Shown in pieces: positions 1 to 7,618 of a stretch of 64,000 bases of DNA (within the stretch, counting starts at the first letter, position 1; the number at the start of each line of letters is the position of its first letter). This stretch comes from DASQHL01 sp963843685 (GTDB lineage Bacteria; Chloroflexota; Dehalococcoidia; DSTF01; JACRBR01). Location of the stretch: positions 5,050-69,049 of the forward strand of contig CAWJLO010000032.1 in NCBI GenBank assembly GCA_963843685.1. Direction: 5' to 3'. The translations under genes were made by a program, and so were the position numbers. The notes beneath the pieces were generated by a model. It was not told the origin of the DNA, did not search any database, and was given only the letters and a program-made list of their open reading frames with translations.

Positions 1-1
1 C

Positions 2-985
2 GACACCTCCCTCCGCCCCCGCTCGCTCGCCGAGTACATCAACCAGGAGAAGGTGAAGGAGAACATCTCCATCTCCATCCAGGCCGCCCGCCAGCGCGGC
101 GAGTCCCTCGACCACGTCCTCCTCTACGGCCCGCCCGGCCTCGGCAAGACCACCCTCGCCTACATCATCGCCGCCGAGATGCAGGTCAGCATTCGCGTCA
201 CCTCAGGCCCCGCCGTCGAGCGCATCGGCGACCTCGCCGCCATCCTCACCGGCCTCCAGACCGGCGACGTGCTCTTCATCGACGAGATCCACCGCCTCTC
301 CCGCATCGTCGAGGAGTTCCTCTACCCCGCGCTGGAGGACGGCGCCATCGACTGGGTCACCGGCAAGGGCCCCGGCGCCCGCTCGATCCGCCTCGCCATC
401 AAGCCCTTCACCCTGATCGGCGCCACGACGCGCTACGCCATGATGTCCCCGCCCCTCCGCGACCGCTTCGGCCACGTCTACCGCCTCGACTTCCACGACG
501 TCGAAGCCCTCTCGCGCATCATTCGCCGCTCCGCATCCATCCTCGGCGTCGAGATCGATGACGCCGGCACGCAGGCCATCGCCCAGCGCGCCCGCGGCAC
601 CCCGCGCGTCGCCAACCGACTCCTCCGCCGCGTCCGGGACTACGCGCAGGTCCGCGCCGATGGCGCCATCACGGAAGAAGTCGCCGCCGAAGCGCTGCGC
701 CGTCTCGAGATCGACCACCTCGGCCTCGACAGCGTCGACGAGCGCGTGCTTCGGGCCATCTGCGAGAAGTTCGACGGCGGCCCCGTCGGCCTGGAGACCA
801 TCGCCGCCTCCATCTCAGAGGACGCCGACACCATCATGGACGTCTACGAGCCCTACCTCATGCAGCTCGGCTTCCTCCAGCGCACCCCCCGCGGCCGCCA
901 GGCCACCCGCCTCTGCTATGAGCACCTCGGCCTGCCGCCGAAACCGGCCGCCCCGTCGTCCTCCCAGCGCCCACTGTTCGAGTAG
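2..985 (+). CDS. ruvB: Holliday junction branch migration ATPase RuvB (5' end cut by window edge)
   Basis: RuvB is the hexameric AAA+ motor that works with RuvA and RuvC to drive branch migration of Holliday junctions. The reading frame is already open at the first base: the residues before the first GTG (DTSLRPRSLAEYINQEK) match the conserved RuvB N-terminus, so the true start lies upstream. 327 codons are visible of a family usually near 340, so about 15 residues are missing. Walker A GPPGLGKTT lies near visible residue 43, Walker B DEIH follows about 50 residues later, and GATTR with PLRDRF (sensor 1 and arginine finger region) comes next. The C-terminal winged-helix part (GGPVGLETIAASI) is intact. 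The next gene converges on it. Confidence 0.95.
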   Translation, partial: DTSLRPRSLAEYINQEKVKENISISIQAARQRGESLDHVLLYGPPGLGKTTLAYIIAAEMQVSIRVTSGPAVERIGDLAAILTGLQTGDVLFIDEIHRLSRIVEEFLYPALEDGAIDWVTGKGPGARSIRLAIKPFTLIGATTRYAMMSPPLRDRFGHVYRLDFHDVEALSRIIRRSASILGVEIDDAGTQAIAQRARGTPRVANRLLRRVRDYAQVRADGAITEEVAAEALRRLEIDHLGLDSVDERVLRAICEKFDGGPVGLETIAASISEDADTIMDVYEPYLMQLGFLQRTPRGRQATRLCYEHLGLPPKPAAPSSSQRPLFE

Positions 986-1088
986 CGCGAGAACGCCTCC
1001 GGATCGCTGGCGCGCCAGCGATGGGTTTCGGACGCGAACGCAGGTCGAACGCCCGACATCATCTACGAGCGGAGTGGTGAGATCGTGG

Positions 1089-1697
1089 CTAGCTGGACGG
1101 TCGCATCCCGCCCGTTGTCGGACCCGGTGAGGCCAGCAGGAAGTCCGGCAGGTAGTTGCTCATGAACGCCTGCACGCGCACCGCGAGTGGCATCAGCGCC
1201 GCGCTCGCCGCCCCCGCGAATGCGCCGATGACCGCCGACGCAGCCACGTCGCCCGGCCAGTGCACGCCGACGTAGACGCGGGACACGCCCACCAGCAACG
1301 CGCCGACCAGCACCAGCGATCCTAGGAAGCGCTTCCAGCACGTCAGCGCCGTCGCCAGTGCGAAGCAGACGACGGCGTGGTCGCTCGGGAAGCTGTTGTC
1401 CGCGGAGTGCCCGATCAGCAGCTTGGTCGAGGAGTCGGAGACGAACGGCCGCGCCTGGTAGTGCAGGTGCGAGGCCAGCGTCCCCAGCGCCAGCGCGATC
1501 CCCACCGCCACGACGGCCAGCGCCGCCGCTCGTTGATTGCGCGCCCGCTCGACGCCGGACGCGCGCCAGAACCAGAGCGCCAGCAGGAGAGGCACGATGA
1601 AGAAGATCAGGTCCCGCGCGGCGAACTTCATCGCCCAGTCGAGCGGGTCGAACTGGCCGGCGTGGCCGTTGATGAGATCCTGCACCGCGTCGTTCAT
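1089..1697 (-). CDS. PAP2-family membrane phosphatase, BcrC-like
   Basis: A 202-residue polytopic membrane protein with about five hydrophobic segments. It carries the type 2 phosphatidic acid phosphatase signatures: an ARPF remnant of the KX6RP motif (the lysine position is a serine here), PSDH, and SRVYVGVHWPGD matching SRX5HX3D. The histidines of PSDH and of the last motif are the family's catalytic residues. PSDH, rather than PSGH, is typical of BcrC-type undecaprenyl-pyrophosphate phosphatases, so recycling of the cell-wall lipid carrier is the likeliest role, but substrate cannot be read from sequence. An AAGGAGG-like ribosome site lies close to the ATG. It is transcribed divergently from pyrE. 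Confidence 0.85.
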   Translation of the reverse strand: MNDAVQDLINGHAGQFDPLDWAMKFAARDLIFFIVPLLLALWFWRASGVERARNQRAAALAVVAVGIALALGTLASHLHYQARPFVSDSSTKLLIGHSADNSFPSDHAVVCFALATALTCWKRFLGSLVLVGALLVGVSRVYVGVHWPGDVAASAVIGAFAGAASAALMPLAVRVQAFMSNYLPDFLLASPGPTTGGMRPSS

Positions 1698-1837
1698 CTA
1701 AGGAGGATAACTCCCGGCTCCGAGCGACCCATTACAAATCGATAGCACGACGTCAACCTTGACGGCGATTGGGCCTCTCGCGCCCCGGCGGCGCGCTGCG
1801 ATTGTCGCCCGCCTACCCGCGCGCTACATTGCCCCCG

Positions 1838-2474
1838 ATGCCCCCCACCCGCGAAGACGTAGCCACCCTCAAGCAGGCCATCGAGCGCCACTGCATCGAG
1901 ATCCACGCCGAGCCCGTGCGCCTCAACTCCGGCGGCTTCTCCCACTACTACTGCGACCTCAAGGGCGTCACCCTCCACCCCCGCTACGCGAAGATCATCG
2001 GCGAGCTGATGCTGCCCGCCGTGCTCGCGTCCGGCGCCGAAGCCGTCGGCGGGCTCGCCGCCGGCTGTATCCCCATCGCAGACGCCGTCGGCCGCGCCGC
2101 GCTCGACACCGGCCGCATCCTGCCGACGTTCTTCGGCCGCGCCGAGGCGAAGGATCACGGCCCGCAGGAGAAGGCGTCGATGCGGGCCGCCGCCAGCGAG
2201 GACGGCGAGCCCCTCATCCGCCCCGGCCGCAAGGTCGCCGTCGTCGAGGACGCCGTCACCCAGGGCGGCGCCGCCCTCAAGGCGACCGAGGCCGCGCAGT
2301 CGGCCGGCTGCGACGTCGTGCTCGTGATGACCGTCGTGGAGCGCCACGAGGGCGGCGGCCGCATCTTCCGCGACCGCGGCATCGCCTTCAAGCGCCTCTT
2401 CTACACCGACGGAAGACGGCTCCCTCCACGTCGACCAGGAGGTCGAAGCCGCCCTCACCCAGCCCGCCCGCTAG
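1838..2474 (+). CDS. pyrE: Orotate phosphoribosyltransferase PyrE, one-base frameshift near the C-terminus
   Basis: PyrE joins orotate and PRPP to give OMP in pyrimidine synthesis. The visible family pattern includes SGGFSHYYCDLKGV near the N-terminus, GGLAAGCIPIADAV in the middle and the PRPP loop VAVVEDAVTQGGA. As written, the frame leaves homology after LFYTD and runs on to 2623 across the convergent lipoprotein gene. Removing one G at 2411-2412 gives DEDGSLHVDQEVEAALTQPAR and a TAG at 2472-2474, a normal PyrE tail. I therefore place the gene end there and regard the shift as a probable sequence error. The start is the ATG at 1838, preceded by TACATT (1825-1830) seven bases upstream and no ribosome site, so the mRNA is probably leaderless. 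Confidence 0.87.
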
Positions 2475-2483
2475 CGTTCGGCT

Positions 2484-3314
2484 TTACGGTGCACCGCCGG
2501 CGAACGGCTCGACGTACCGCGATGGCAGCGCCTCGTACGCCCGCTCGTACTCCTGCGCGATCACCGCATAGCCGGAGTACGTCGGGTCGACATCCTCGAC
2601 GTACTCGCACGCCTTCCCCTTGAACGCCGTGTAGAGATCGACGAGGAAGAATCCGAACGGCCTCGCCGCATCCGCGATCGTCGCGTTCCACACCCGCTGC
2701 CCGACGTCCGTCGGCGAATCATCGACGCCGGGCTGGCCGCAGTCCGACGCGTCGTAGTACGTCGCCAGCAGGAGCGGCGTCGACGGATCCTTCGCGTCGT
2801 CGATCGCCGTGTAGATCGCCGTTAGCTCTGGCTTCATCCGCGCCAGCACGTCCGCGAACGCCTGGTCGCACGTCGATGTGACATCCGCGCACCGCTGCCC
2901 CACTTCGACGTAGTCGTTGCCACCGATGCTCATCGTGATCGCGACGACCGGCCGCCCCTCGCGCTTGAACTGCGCCAGCGCGTCCAGCGCCCGCTGCATC
3001 TGCGGCACGCCGCCGTTCAGCCCGTGGATGAAGGTGTCCGCGGTGTCGTTCCCCGCCACCGTCACCCACTCCACCGGCCGCCCCAGCCGCTGCTCCAGGT
3101 ACGCCCGGAACAGCTCCCCGGACGACTGCTTCGGATCGTGGCAGCAGCCGTACTGGATCGAATCGCCGATCGAGAGGTACACCGCCTCGCCCGTGCCCGC
3201 GCTCGGCTCCGGCGTCGCCACCCGCGAGGCGGCGGAGGGCGTGCCCTTGCCACCGCAGCCGGCCGCCATGGCGATGCACAGTGTCGCCGCCGCTAGGGCC
3301 ACGCTCAGTCTCAT
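2484..3314 (-). CDS. SGNH/GDSL-family hydrolase lipoprotein
   Basis: A 276-residue secreted lipoprotein. The N-terminus MRLSVALAAATLCIAMAAGC ends in a lipobox with Cys20, followed by a short Thr/Pro/Ser linker. The body has the SGNH hydrolase blocks SIGDSIQYG (nucleophile serine) and SIGGNDYVE (block III Asn). The last block, normally DxxHPxxxGY, reads EDVDPTYSGYAVIA, so aspartate sits where the catalytic histidine is expected. This could mean loss of classical esterase chemistry or an alternative arrangement. The start at 3314 is chosen because it begins the signal peptide; TACACT lies six bases upstream on this strand with no ribosome site, suggesting a leaderless mRNA. The substrate is unknown. 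Confidence 0.8.
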   Translation of the reverse strand: MRLSVALAAATLCIAMAAGCGGKGTPSAASRVATPEPSAGTGEAVYLSIGDSIQYGCCHDPKQSSGELFRAYLEQRLGRPVEWVTVAGNDTADTFIHGLNGGVPQMQRALDALAQFKREGRPVVAITMSIGGNDYVEVGQRCADVTSTCDQAFADVLARMKPELTAIYTAIDDAKDPSTPLLLATYYDASDCGQPGVDDSPTDVGQRVWNATIADAARPFGFFLVDLYTAFKGKACEYVEDVDPTYSGYAVIAQEYERAYEALPSRYVEPFAGGAP

Positions 3315-3411
3315 GACGCCAGTGTATGCGTCTGATTCGACGCGATGACCGGCGCGCTGCCCACGCCAGCCCCACGCGCGCCCGGTGAGCCGCAACTGGT
3401 GAGGCTCTGCG

Positions 3412-3762
3412 CTACTCCTCCAGCGACGCCTTCAGCTCCGACAGCTTCTCGTCCCACCAGCCGGAGATCTGGTCCAGGCTCCGCCGCGCCAGCGCCAGCC
3501 GCGCCCGCTCCAACCGCCACAGGTGCTCGCGACCCCGCCGCTCGCCGCTGACGACGCCCGCCTCCTCCAGCACCTCCAGGTGCCGCGTCACCGCCTGCCG
3601 CGTCACGCCCGTGCGCTCCGTCAGCTGCGTGATCGAGAGCCCGTCGTGGTTCGCCAGCCGCGCGACGAGCCCCAGCCGCGTCTCGTCGCCCAGCGCCGCG
3701 AAGATCGGCGCCGCCCGCTCCGCCCGGATCGACGTTCGCCGCTTACGCCCTGCCGGCGACAT
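3412..3762 (-). CDS. ArsR-family winged-helix repressor
   Basis: A 116-residue DNA-binding protein with the ArsR/SmtB-like winged helix: FAALGDETRLGLVARLA, then the recognition region ITQLTERTGVTRQAVTRHL and the wing GVVSGERRGREHLWRL. No metal-binding CxC or DxH pattern is visible, so it belongs to the metal-independent group usually found beside AHSA1 proteins. It overlaps the end of the AHSA1 gene by 20 bases and is the second gene of that pair, so both are probably made from one transcript and this protein probably represses its own operon. The candidate operator is the inverted repeat at 4225-4261. Confidence 0.88.
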   Translation of the reverse strand: MSPAGRKRRTSIRAERAAPIFAALGDETRLGLVARLANHDGLSITQLTERTGVTRQAVTRHLEVLEEAGVVSGERRGREHLWRLERARLALARRSLDQISGWWDEKLSELKASLEE

Positions 3763-4210
3763 ACGCCTCGATGTTGTGGATCTGCGTCTCCCAGCCGTGG
3801 CTGTTCATCCGGAACGCCTCCGCTCGCCGCGCCAGCGGGATCCCGTCGAACCCCGACTCCGTGATCGTCAGCCTCGTGCCGCCCGCCACCTCTTCCAGCA
3901 CGAACTCCACCAGCGTCATCGGCTCCGCCGAGTAGTCTACGCTCGGGTCGATGCCGTATGGATGCCAGCGGAACGAGAACAGCCGCGGAGCCTCGATGCG
4001 GTCGACGACCATCTCGTACGGCGCCCCCTCGTGGCCGGGGTACGTCATCTTCCCGTGTACCGGCTTGCCGGCCTCGAACGGCGCGCCCATGAAGTCCACC
4101 TTGAACCAGGCCCCGAACTCCACCGGGTCGCTGATCGCCTTCCAGACGCGATCGCGCGGCGCCCTAATGACGATCTCCTTTTCGATCCGGTCCGTCGTCG
4201 TCGCTTCCAT
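3743..4210 (-). CDS. SRPBCC/AHSA1-family protein
   Basis: A 155-residue START/Bet v1-like fold protein of the AHSA1 group. Typical features are EIVIRAPRDRVWKAISDPVEFGAWF at the N-terminus, a central FSFRWHPYG segment and the C-terminal TRLTITESGF strand with a long last helix. These proteins bind hydrophobic ligands in a cavity; the ligand is not predictable. The gene leads an operon with an ArsR regulator, an arrangement seen repeatedly in bacteria. AAGGAGG sits eight bases before the ATG, so this start is well supported. Upstream, a promoter-like pair TTGCAT-N17-TAACAT overlaps an inverted repeat. Confidence 0.88.
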   Translation of the reverse strand: MEATTTDRIEKEIVIRAPRDRVWKAISDPVEFGAWFKVDFMGAPFEAGKPVHGKMTYPGHEGAPYEMVVDRIEAPRLFSFRWHPYGIDPSVDYSAEPMTLVEFVLEEVAGGTRLTITESGFDGIPLARRAEAFRMNSHGWETQIHNIEAYVAGRA

Positions 4211-4551
4211 ATGTGCAACCTCCTTATTGCATGTTAGCCTGCCCCCAAACGATATGCAATAGAGTGGTTGCGTAATGGCGAGACCTCGCAGTGACGCGAA
4301 ACGCTGGGAGTTTCACCGCCCGACGTCGTACCATCGCCTCACGCTGCGGAAGTGCGCCCGCTTTTCGCGGCAAAGGACAAGCGCCCTTCAGAGCCCGGCG
4401 CGACACGAAAAGTGCAGAACGAAGTAATCCGTCAACTGACGATTCTGTGGCCGCCATAACACGGTCAACTGATCACGAAGCCGTCCGCCCCTTCCCGCAT
4501 CGGGTCCGCCCTCCGTACACTCAGGCTCCGGAGCGTGAAAGGAGCTGCCCC
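4211..4551. other. Intergenic region between divergent AHSA1 and GH1 genes
   Basis: About 340 bases without a supported gene, visibly less GC-rich than its neighbours. It holds the AHSA1 promoter/operator at its left end and, for the GH1 gene, a possible -10 TACACT at 4516-4521 followed by a ribosome site (AAAGGAG near 4538). A 9-base direct repeat GTCAACTGA occurs at 4431-4439 and 4464-4472, 33 bases apart. Otherwise I see nothing. Confidence 0.5.
4225..4261 (-). promoter_or_regulatory. Inverted repeat overlapping the AHSA1-arsR promoter
   Basis: TATTGCAT (4225-4232) and ATGCAATA (4254-4261) form a perfect 8-base inverted repeat. On the minus strand one half contains the likely -35 (TTGCAT) and the other touches the likely -10 (TAACAT), with 17 bases between the hexamers. 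This fits an operator for the ArsR protein encoded by the operon. Assignment is inference. Confidence 0.4.
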
Positions 4552-5910
4552 ATGAAGAAGGTGCGATTCCCCGAAGGGTTCTCGTGGGGCACCGCCACCG
4601 CCTCCTACCAGGTCGAAGGCGCCTGGCAGGAAGACGGCAAGGGCGAGTCCATCTGGGACCGCTTCAGCCACACCGAGGGCAAGATCATGGACGGCGACAC
4701 CGGCGACGTCGCCTGCGACCAGTACCACCGCTTCAAGGAAGACGTCGCCATCATGAAGCAGCTCGGCATGCGCGGCTATCGCTTCAGCATCGCCTGGCCC
4801 CGCGTCTTTCCGGACGGCAAGGGTCAGCTCAACCAGAAGGGCCTCGACTACTACAGCCGCCTCGTCGATGAGCTCCTCGCCAACGGCATCACGCCCTTCC
4901 CGACGCTCTACCACTGGGATCTGCCGCAGGCGCTCCAGGACGAGGGCGGCTGGGCGAACCGCGACATCATCGGCCACTTCAGCCGCTACGCCGAGACCTG
5001 CGTCAACGCGCTCGGCGACCGCGTGAAGAGCTGGATGATCTTCAACGAGCCCTGGTGCTTCACCTTCCTCGCCTACCTCTACGGCGCCCACGCGCCCGGC
5101 ATCCGCGATACGGGCACCGCGCTCAAGTCGACCCACGTCGTCAACCTCGCCCAGACGGCCGCGCTCCGTGCGATGCGCGCCACCGGCAAGCCCGACGCCG
5201 TCGGCACCGCATTCAGCATGACGTACATGTACCCCGCATCCGACGCGCCGGAGGACGTCGCCGCGGCCGAGCGCCAGCACGGCTTCACCAACACCTGGTT
5301 CCTCGATCCGCTCGTAAAAGGCGCCTACCCCAACGCCTACGTCGAGCAGGAGAAGACGCTCGCCCGCATGGACATTCGCCCCGGCGAGATGGAGCAGATC
5401 AAGGACAGGCTCGACTTCATCGGCATCAACCTCTACCAGCGCTCCATCATCGGCAACGACCCCGGCAACCGGAATCTCGGCACCCGCGGCACGCCCGGCC
5501 CCGGCCCGCGCACCGCCTTCGGCTGGGAGGTGTGGCCGGCCGGCCTCTACAACATGATCAAGCGCGTCGACCGCGACTACGGCCACCCCGTGATCTACGT
5601 CACCGAGAACGGCTGCTCGTACCCCACCGCCCCCGGCCCGGACGGCCGCGTCCACGACCAGGAGCGCATCGACTACTACCACGGCTACGTCGGCCAGGTC
5701 GGCCGCGCCATCGCCGAGGGCTGCGACGTCCGCGGCTACTACGCCTGGACGCTGCTCGACAACTTCGAGTGGGCGATGGGCTTCAGCCAGCGCTTCGGCC
5801 TCACGTACTGCGACTTCGAAACCCAGAAGCGCACCATCAAGGACAGCGGCTACTGGTTCCGTGACCTCATCCAGGCCAACGAGATCGAGTACGACGAGAC
5901 GCTGATCTAG
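4552..5910 (+). CDS. Glycoside hydrolase family 1 beta-glucosidase
   Basis: A 452-residue retaining beta-glycosidase of family GH1, a normal length for a bacterial cytoplasmic enzyme with no signal peptide. The N-terminal GH1 signature (FPEGFSWGTATASYQVEGA) is present. The acid/base glutamate lies in FNEPWCF (Glu166) and the nucleophile in YVTENG (Glu352). QVEG, HWDLP and the aglycone-side WTLLDNFEWA motif are all intact. It likely releases glucose from cello-oligosaccharides or other beta-glucosides; GH1 members also act on galactosides. The ATG at 4552 is chosen over upstream in-frame codons because the protein family starts here and AAAGGAG precedes it. It is monocistronic. Confidence 0.95.
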   Translation: MKKVRFPEGFSWGTATASYQVEGAWQEDGKGESIWDRFSHTEGKIMDGDTGDVACDQYHRFKEDVAIMKQLGMRGYRFSIAWPRVFPDGKGQLNQKGLDYYSRLVDELLANGITPFPTLYHWDLPQALQDEGGWANRDIIGHFSRYAETCVNALGDRVKSWMIFNEPWCFTFLAYLYGAHAPGIRDTGTALKSTHVVNLAQTAALRAMRATGKPDAVGTAFSMTYMYPASDAPEDVAAAERQHGFTNTWFLDPLVKGAYPNAYVEQEKTLARMDIRPGEMEQIKDRLDFIGINLYQRSIIGNDPGNRNLGTRGTPGPGPRTAFGWEVWPAGLYNMIKRVDRDYGHPVIYVTENGCSYPTAPGPDGRVHDQERIDYYHGYVGQVGRAIAEGCDVRGYYAWTLLDNFEWAMGFSQRFGLTYCDFETQKRTIKDSGYWFRDLIQANEIEYDETLI

Positions 5911-5984
5911 ACACCAGGCGGCACCGCAGCTTCGGCAGCCACTTCCAGGATTGAAAAATCGCTGGAATTTGGTGTTGTCACCCC

Positions 5985-6013
5985 TTGACAGCCTGACCCC
6001 ACGGTGCCATCAT
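5985..6013 (+). promoter_or_regulatory. Sigma70-type promoter of the DUF4097 operon
   Basis: A perfect -35 TTGACA (5985-5990) is followed after 17 bases by CATCAT (6008-6013), matching four of six -10 positions. It lies just upstream of the ribbon-helix-helix regulator gene and is the best -35 hexamer I see in the window. Confidence 0.62.
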
Positions 6014-6023
6014 AGTGCCATCA
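6004..6023 (+). promoter_or_regulatory. 11-base-phased direct repeat, candidate RHH operator
   Basis: GTGCCATCA occurs at 6004-6012 and again at 6015-6023, exactly 11 bases (one helical turn) apart, covering the -10 element. Ribbon-helix-helix repressors bind tandem sites with about this phasing and often repress their own promoter; the first gene downstream encodes such a protein. The link is inference. Confidence 0.45.
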
Positions 6024-6054
6024 CGAAGACCTCAGACAGCTGGCCGGAGGGCCC

Positions 6055-6594
6055 GTGTCCACAACAGAACTCCGCACCGAACCCGTATTCGACGCCCTCA
6101 AGCAGCCTCTCGCCCTGATCGAGAACGAGGACCGCCGCCGGCAGATCGAGACCTACATCGACGCCGCCCGCACCCCCGTCGAGCGCGCCATCTTCGACCT
6201 GATGTCCCAGCTCGCGCAGGCCGTCGACGAGAAGGTCGGCAGCCACTACCGCGTGCGCCTCGCCTACCGCCCGGACGGTCTCGCCGTCGAGGTCGATGAG
6301 CGCACCGCCAACGGCGAGGAGGCGCAGTGGTCGGCGCTGGAGGGTGACGTCGAGAAGATCACCATCCGCATCCCGGCGGAGCTGAAGGACCTCGCGCAGC
6401 AGGCGGCCTCGAACGCCGGCACCTCGGCGAACACCTGGTTTGTGAAGGCGCTCGCCCGCGCCGTGCGCAACATCGATGTTCGCACGGCTCCGCCCGCGCG
6501 AGAGCGAGAGCGCCCCTGGCGCGACGAACGACACGGCCCGCCGCGGGGCGCGCGCCTCAGCGGCTGGGTCGGTGGCGAAGACGACGAAGGTTGA
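6055..6594 (+). CDS. Ribbon-helix-helix (Arc/CopG-type) regulator with extended N-terminal domain
   Basis: A 179-residue protein whose residues 101-138 form a ribbon-helix-helix unit: strand KITIRIP, first helix AELKDLAQQAASNAG, then TSANTWFVKALARAV. RHH proteins dimerise through the strand and insert it in the major groove. The first 100 residues are an acidic, mostly helical region followed by a short strand-rich part (RVRLAYRPDGLAVEV) that I do not recognise; it may sense a signal. The C-terminus is Arg/Pro-rich and probably disordered. The start is GTG with GGAGG closely upstream. It heads an apparent operon to 10755, and repeats over its promoter suggest autoregulation. Confidence 0.72.
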   Translation: MSTTELRTEPVFDALKQPLALIENEDRRRQIETYIDAARTPVERAIFDLMSQLAQAVDEKVGSHYRVRLAYRPDGLAVEVDERTANGEEAQWSALEGDVEKITIRIPAELKDLAQQAASNAGTSANTWFVKALARAVRNIDVRTAPPARERERPWRDERHGPPRGARLSGWVGGEDDEG

Positions 6595-6623
6595 ACACTC
6601 GCGAAGGGCGAGGAGGAGGAGCC

Positions 6624-6836
6624 ATGACGACACTGGACGAGATCATCTTCCAACAACGACAGAGAGCGATCGAACGCGTCGACCCGGAGCGCATCGCCTT
6701 CATCGACGCCGAGATGGCGCGCCGACGCGGCGGCACACGCCGCGCCATCGCCCGCGGCCTCGTCCGCCTCGGCACGAGCCTGGACCGCGATGCCGGCGAG
6801 CGCGCAATGGTGCTGCGCCGCCAGGCGACGAACTGA
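6624..6836 (+). CDS. Small helical protein of unknown function (DUF4097 operon)
   Basis: A 70-residue protein rich in Arg, Glu and Ala, predicted by eye to be almost wholly helical, with no membrane segment or signal peptide. It contains MTTLDEIIFQQRQRAIERVD at the start and a central RRRGGTRRAIARG. A strong AGGAGGAGGA (6611-6620) precedes the ATG and fixes this start; a longer in-frame version from 6591 would lack a ribosome site. Located 29 bases after the RHH gene and eight bases before the next gene, so clearly part of the same transcript. I do not recognise the family. Confidence 0.68.
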   Translation: MTTLDEIIFQQRQRAIERVDPERIAFIDAEMARRRGGTRRAIARGLVRLGTSLDRDAGERAMVLRRQATN

Positions 6837-6844
6837 GAGGAGCG

Positions 6845-7123
6845 ATGAAGATGCGCATTCGCAGGAGCTGGTACGCCAACTACGTGAAGCCGTGGGAAGA
6901 CCGCGTCGCCGGCGCTGACGAGGCGCTCGACGGCGTGGAGATCGACGTCGACCGGCTGGTCGAAGACGCGGTAGCCGCCGCGCGCACCGCCATCGAGTGT
7001 GCCGTTATGCCGCTTGCCGAGATGGTCTCCGCGATGCCCCGCGCGATCGATCTCGAATGGTCCCGCGAGTCGCGCCACGCCCGCAGGCGCCGCCACCGCC
7101 GCGACGCCGCCTGGGACTGGTAG
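6845..7123 (+). CDS. Small helical protein ending in a Trp-Asp-Trp motif
   Basis: A 92-residue protein. Residues 1-70 look like a short amphipathic region (RRSWYANYVKPWEDRV) followed by long helices (DVDRLVEDAVAAARTAIECAVMPLAEMV). A very basic segment (RHARRRRHRRD) follows, and the protein ends in AAWDW. The Trp-Asp-Trp ending echoes the repeated WDWDWDW of the membrane protein encoded next. GAGAGGAG lies at the right distance before the ATG. There is no obvious signal peptide. Function unknown; the basic stretch before an aromatic-acidic tail suggests a peripheral membrane or protein-protein contact. Confidence 0.68.
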   Translation: MKMRIRRSWYANYVKPWEDRVAGADEALDGVEIDVDRLVEDAVAAARTAIECAVMPLAEMVSAMPRAIDLEWSRESRHARRRRHRRDAAWDW

Positions 7124-7147
7124 CCCAAACGCTGGAAGGACACCGTC

Positions 7148-7618
7148 ATGAGAGTCTTCGCCTTCATCCTCGCGCTGCTCCTCCTCGGCGGAGGGATGTC
7201 CGCGACACAGGGCCACTTCATCCTGTTGACCGTTGTTACCGGCGTCGCCTGGATGCGCCTGCGCCCGTGGAACCTGTTTCAGCCGCGGCCCGCCGTCGAC
7301 CTGCGCTTCGCTGGATTTCTGCTCGCCGTCCTGCTGCTGGCCGGCACGATCGATCCGACGAAGGGGTGGCTCATCGCCCTGACCGTCGTCACCGGCCTCG
7401 CGATCTTCATGCCACGGCTGTTCGCCATCGACCCGCTCGGGTTCAACGAGCACAGCCACCGCGGACGGCATCGCAGCTGGCACTGGGACTGGGATTGGGA
7501 CTGGCCCGAAGAGGGCGACCCGGAGGACGGCACGGATCGCCGCTGGCGGCGCTGGGAGGTGCGCATGGACCGCCGCTCGCGGAGGCGCGCGGACCGATTC
7601 GGAGACGACTGGCAATGA
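7148..7618 (+). CDS. Small membrane protein with Trp-Asp repeat tail
   Basis: A 156-residue protein. Its first 100 residues hold three to four hydrophobic segments arranged as two similar halves: FILALLLLGGGMSATQGHFILLTVVTGV and, later, AGFLLAVLLLAGTIDPTKGWLIALTVVTG. The repeat points to an internal duplication of a two-helix hairpin. The C-terminal 50 residues are hydrophilic and unusual, with WHWDWDWDWPEE followed by an Arg-rich region. Its stop codon overlaps the start of the next gene by four bases. It could anchor the neighbouring soluble proteins at the membrane, but I do not recognise the family. Confidence 0.72.
   Translation: MRVFAFILALLLLGGGMSATQGHFILLTVVTGVAWMRLRPWNLFQPRPAVDLRFAGFLLAVLLLAGTIDPTKGWLIALTVVTGLAIFMPRLFAIDPLGFNEHSHRGRHRSWHWDWDWDWPEEGDPEDGTDRRWRRWEVRMDRRSRRRADRFGDDWQ

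Noticed and set aside
2395..2623. Programmed frameshifting in pyrE
   Set aside because: No slippery heptamer or downstream structure stands out, pyrE is not known to be recoded, and similar indels occur in many unrelated genes of the window; sequence error is simpler.
4431..4472. Direct repeat GTCAACTGA, 33 bases apart, upstream of the GH1 gene
   Set aside because: A nine-base repeat in a 340-base region is expected by chance about one time in five and it shows no dyad symmetry; not reported as an operator.
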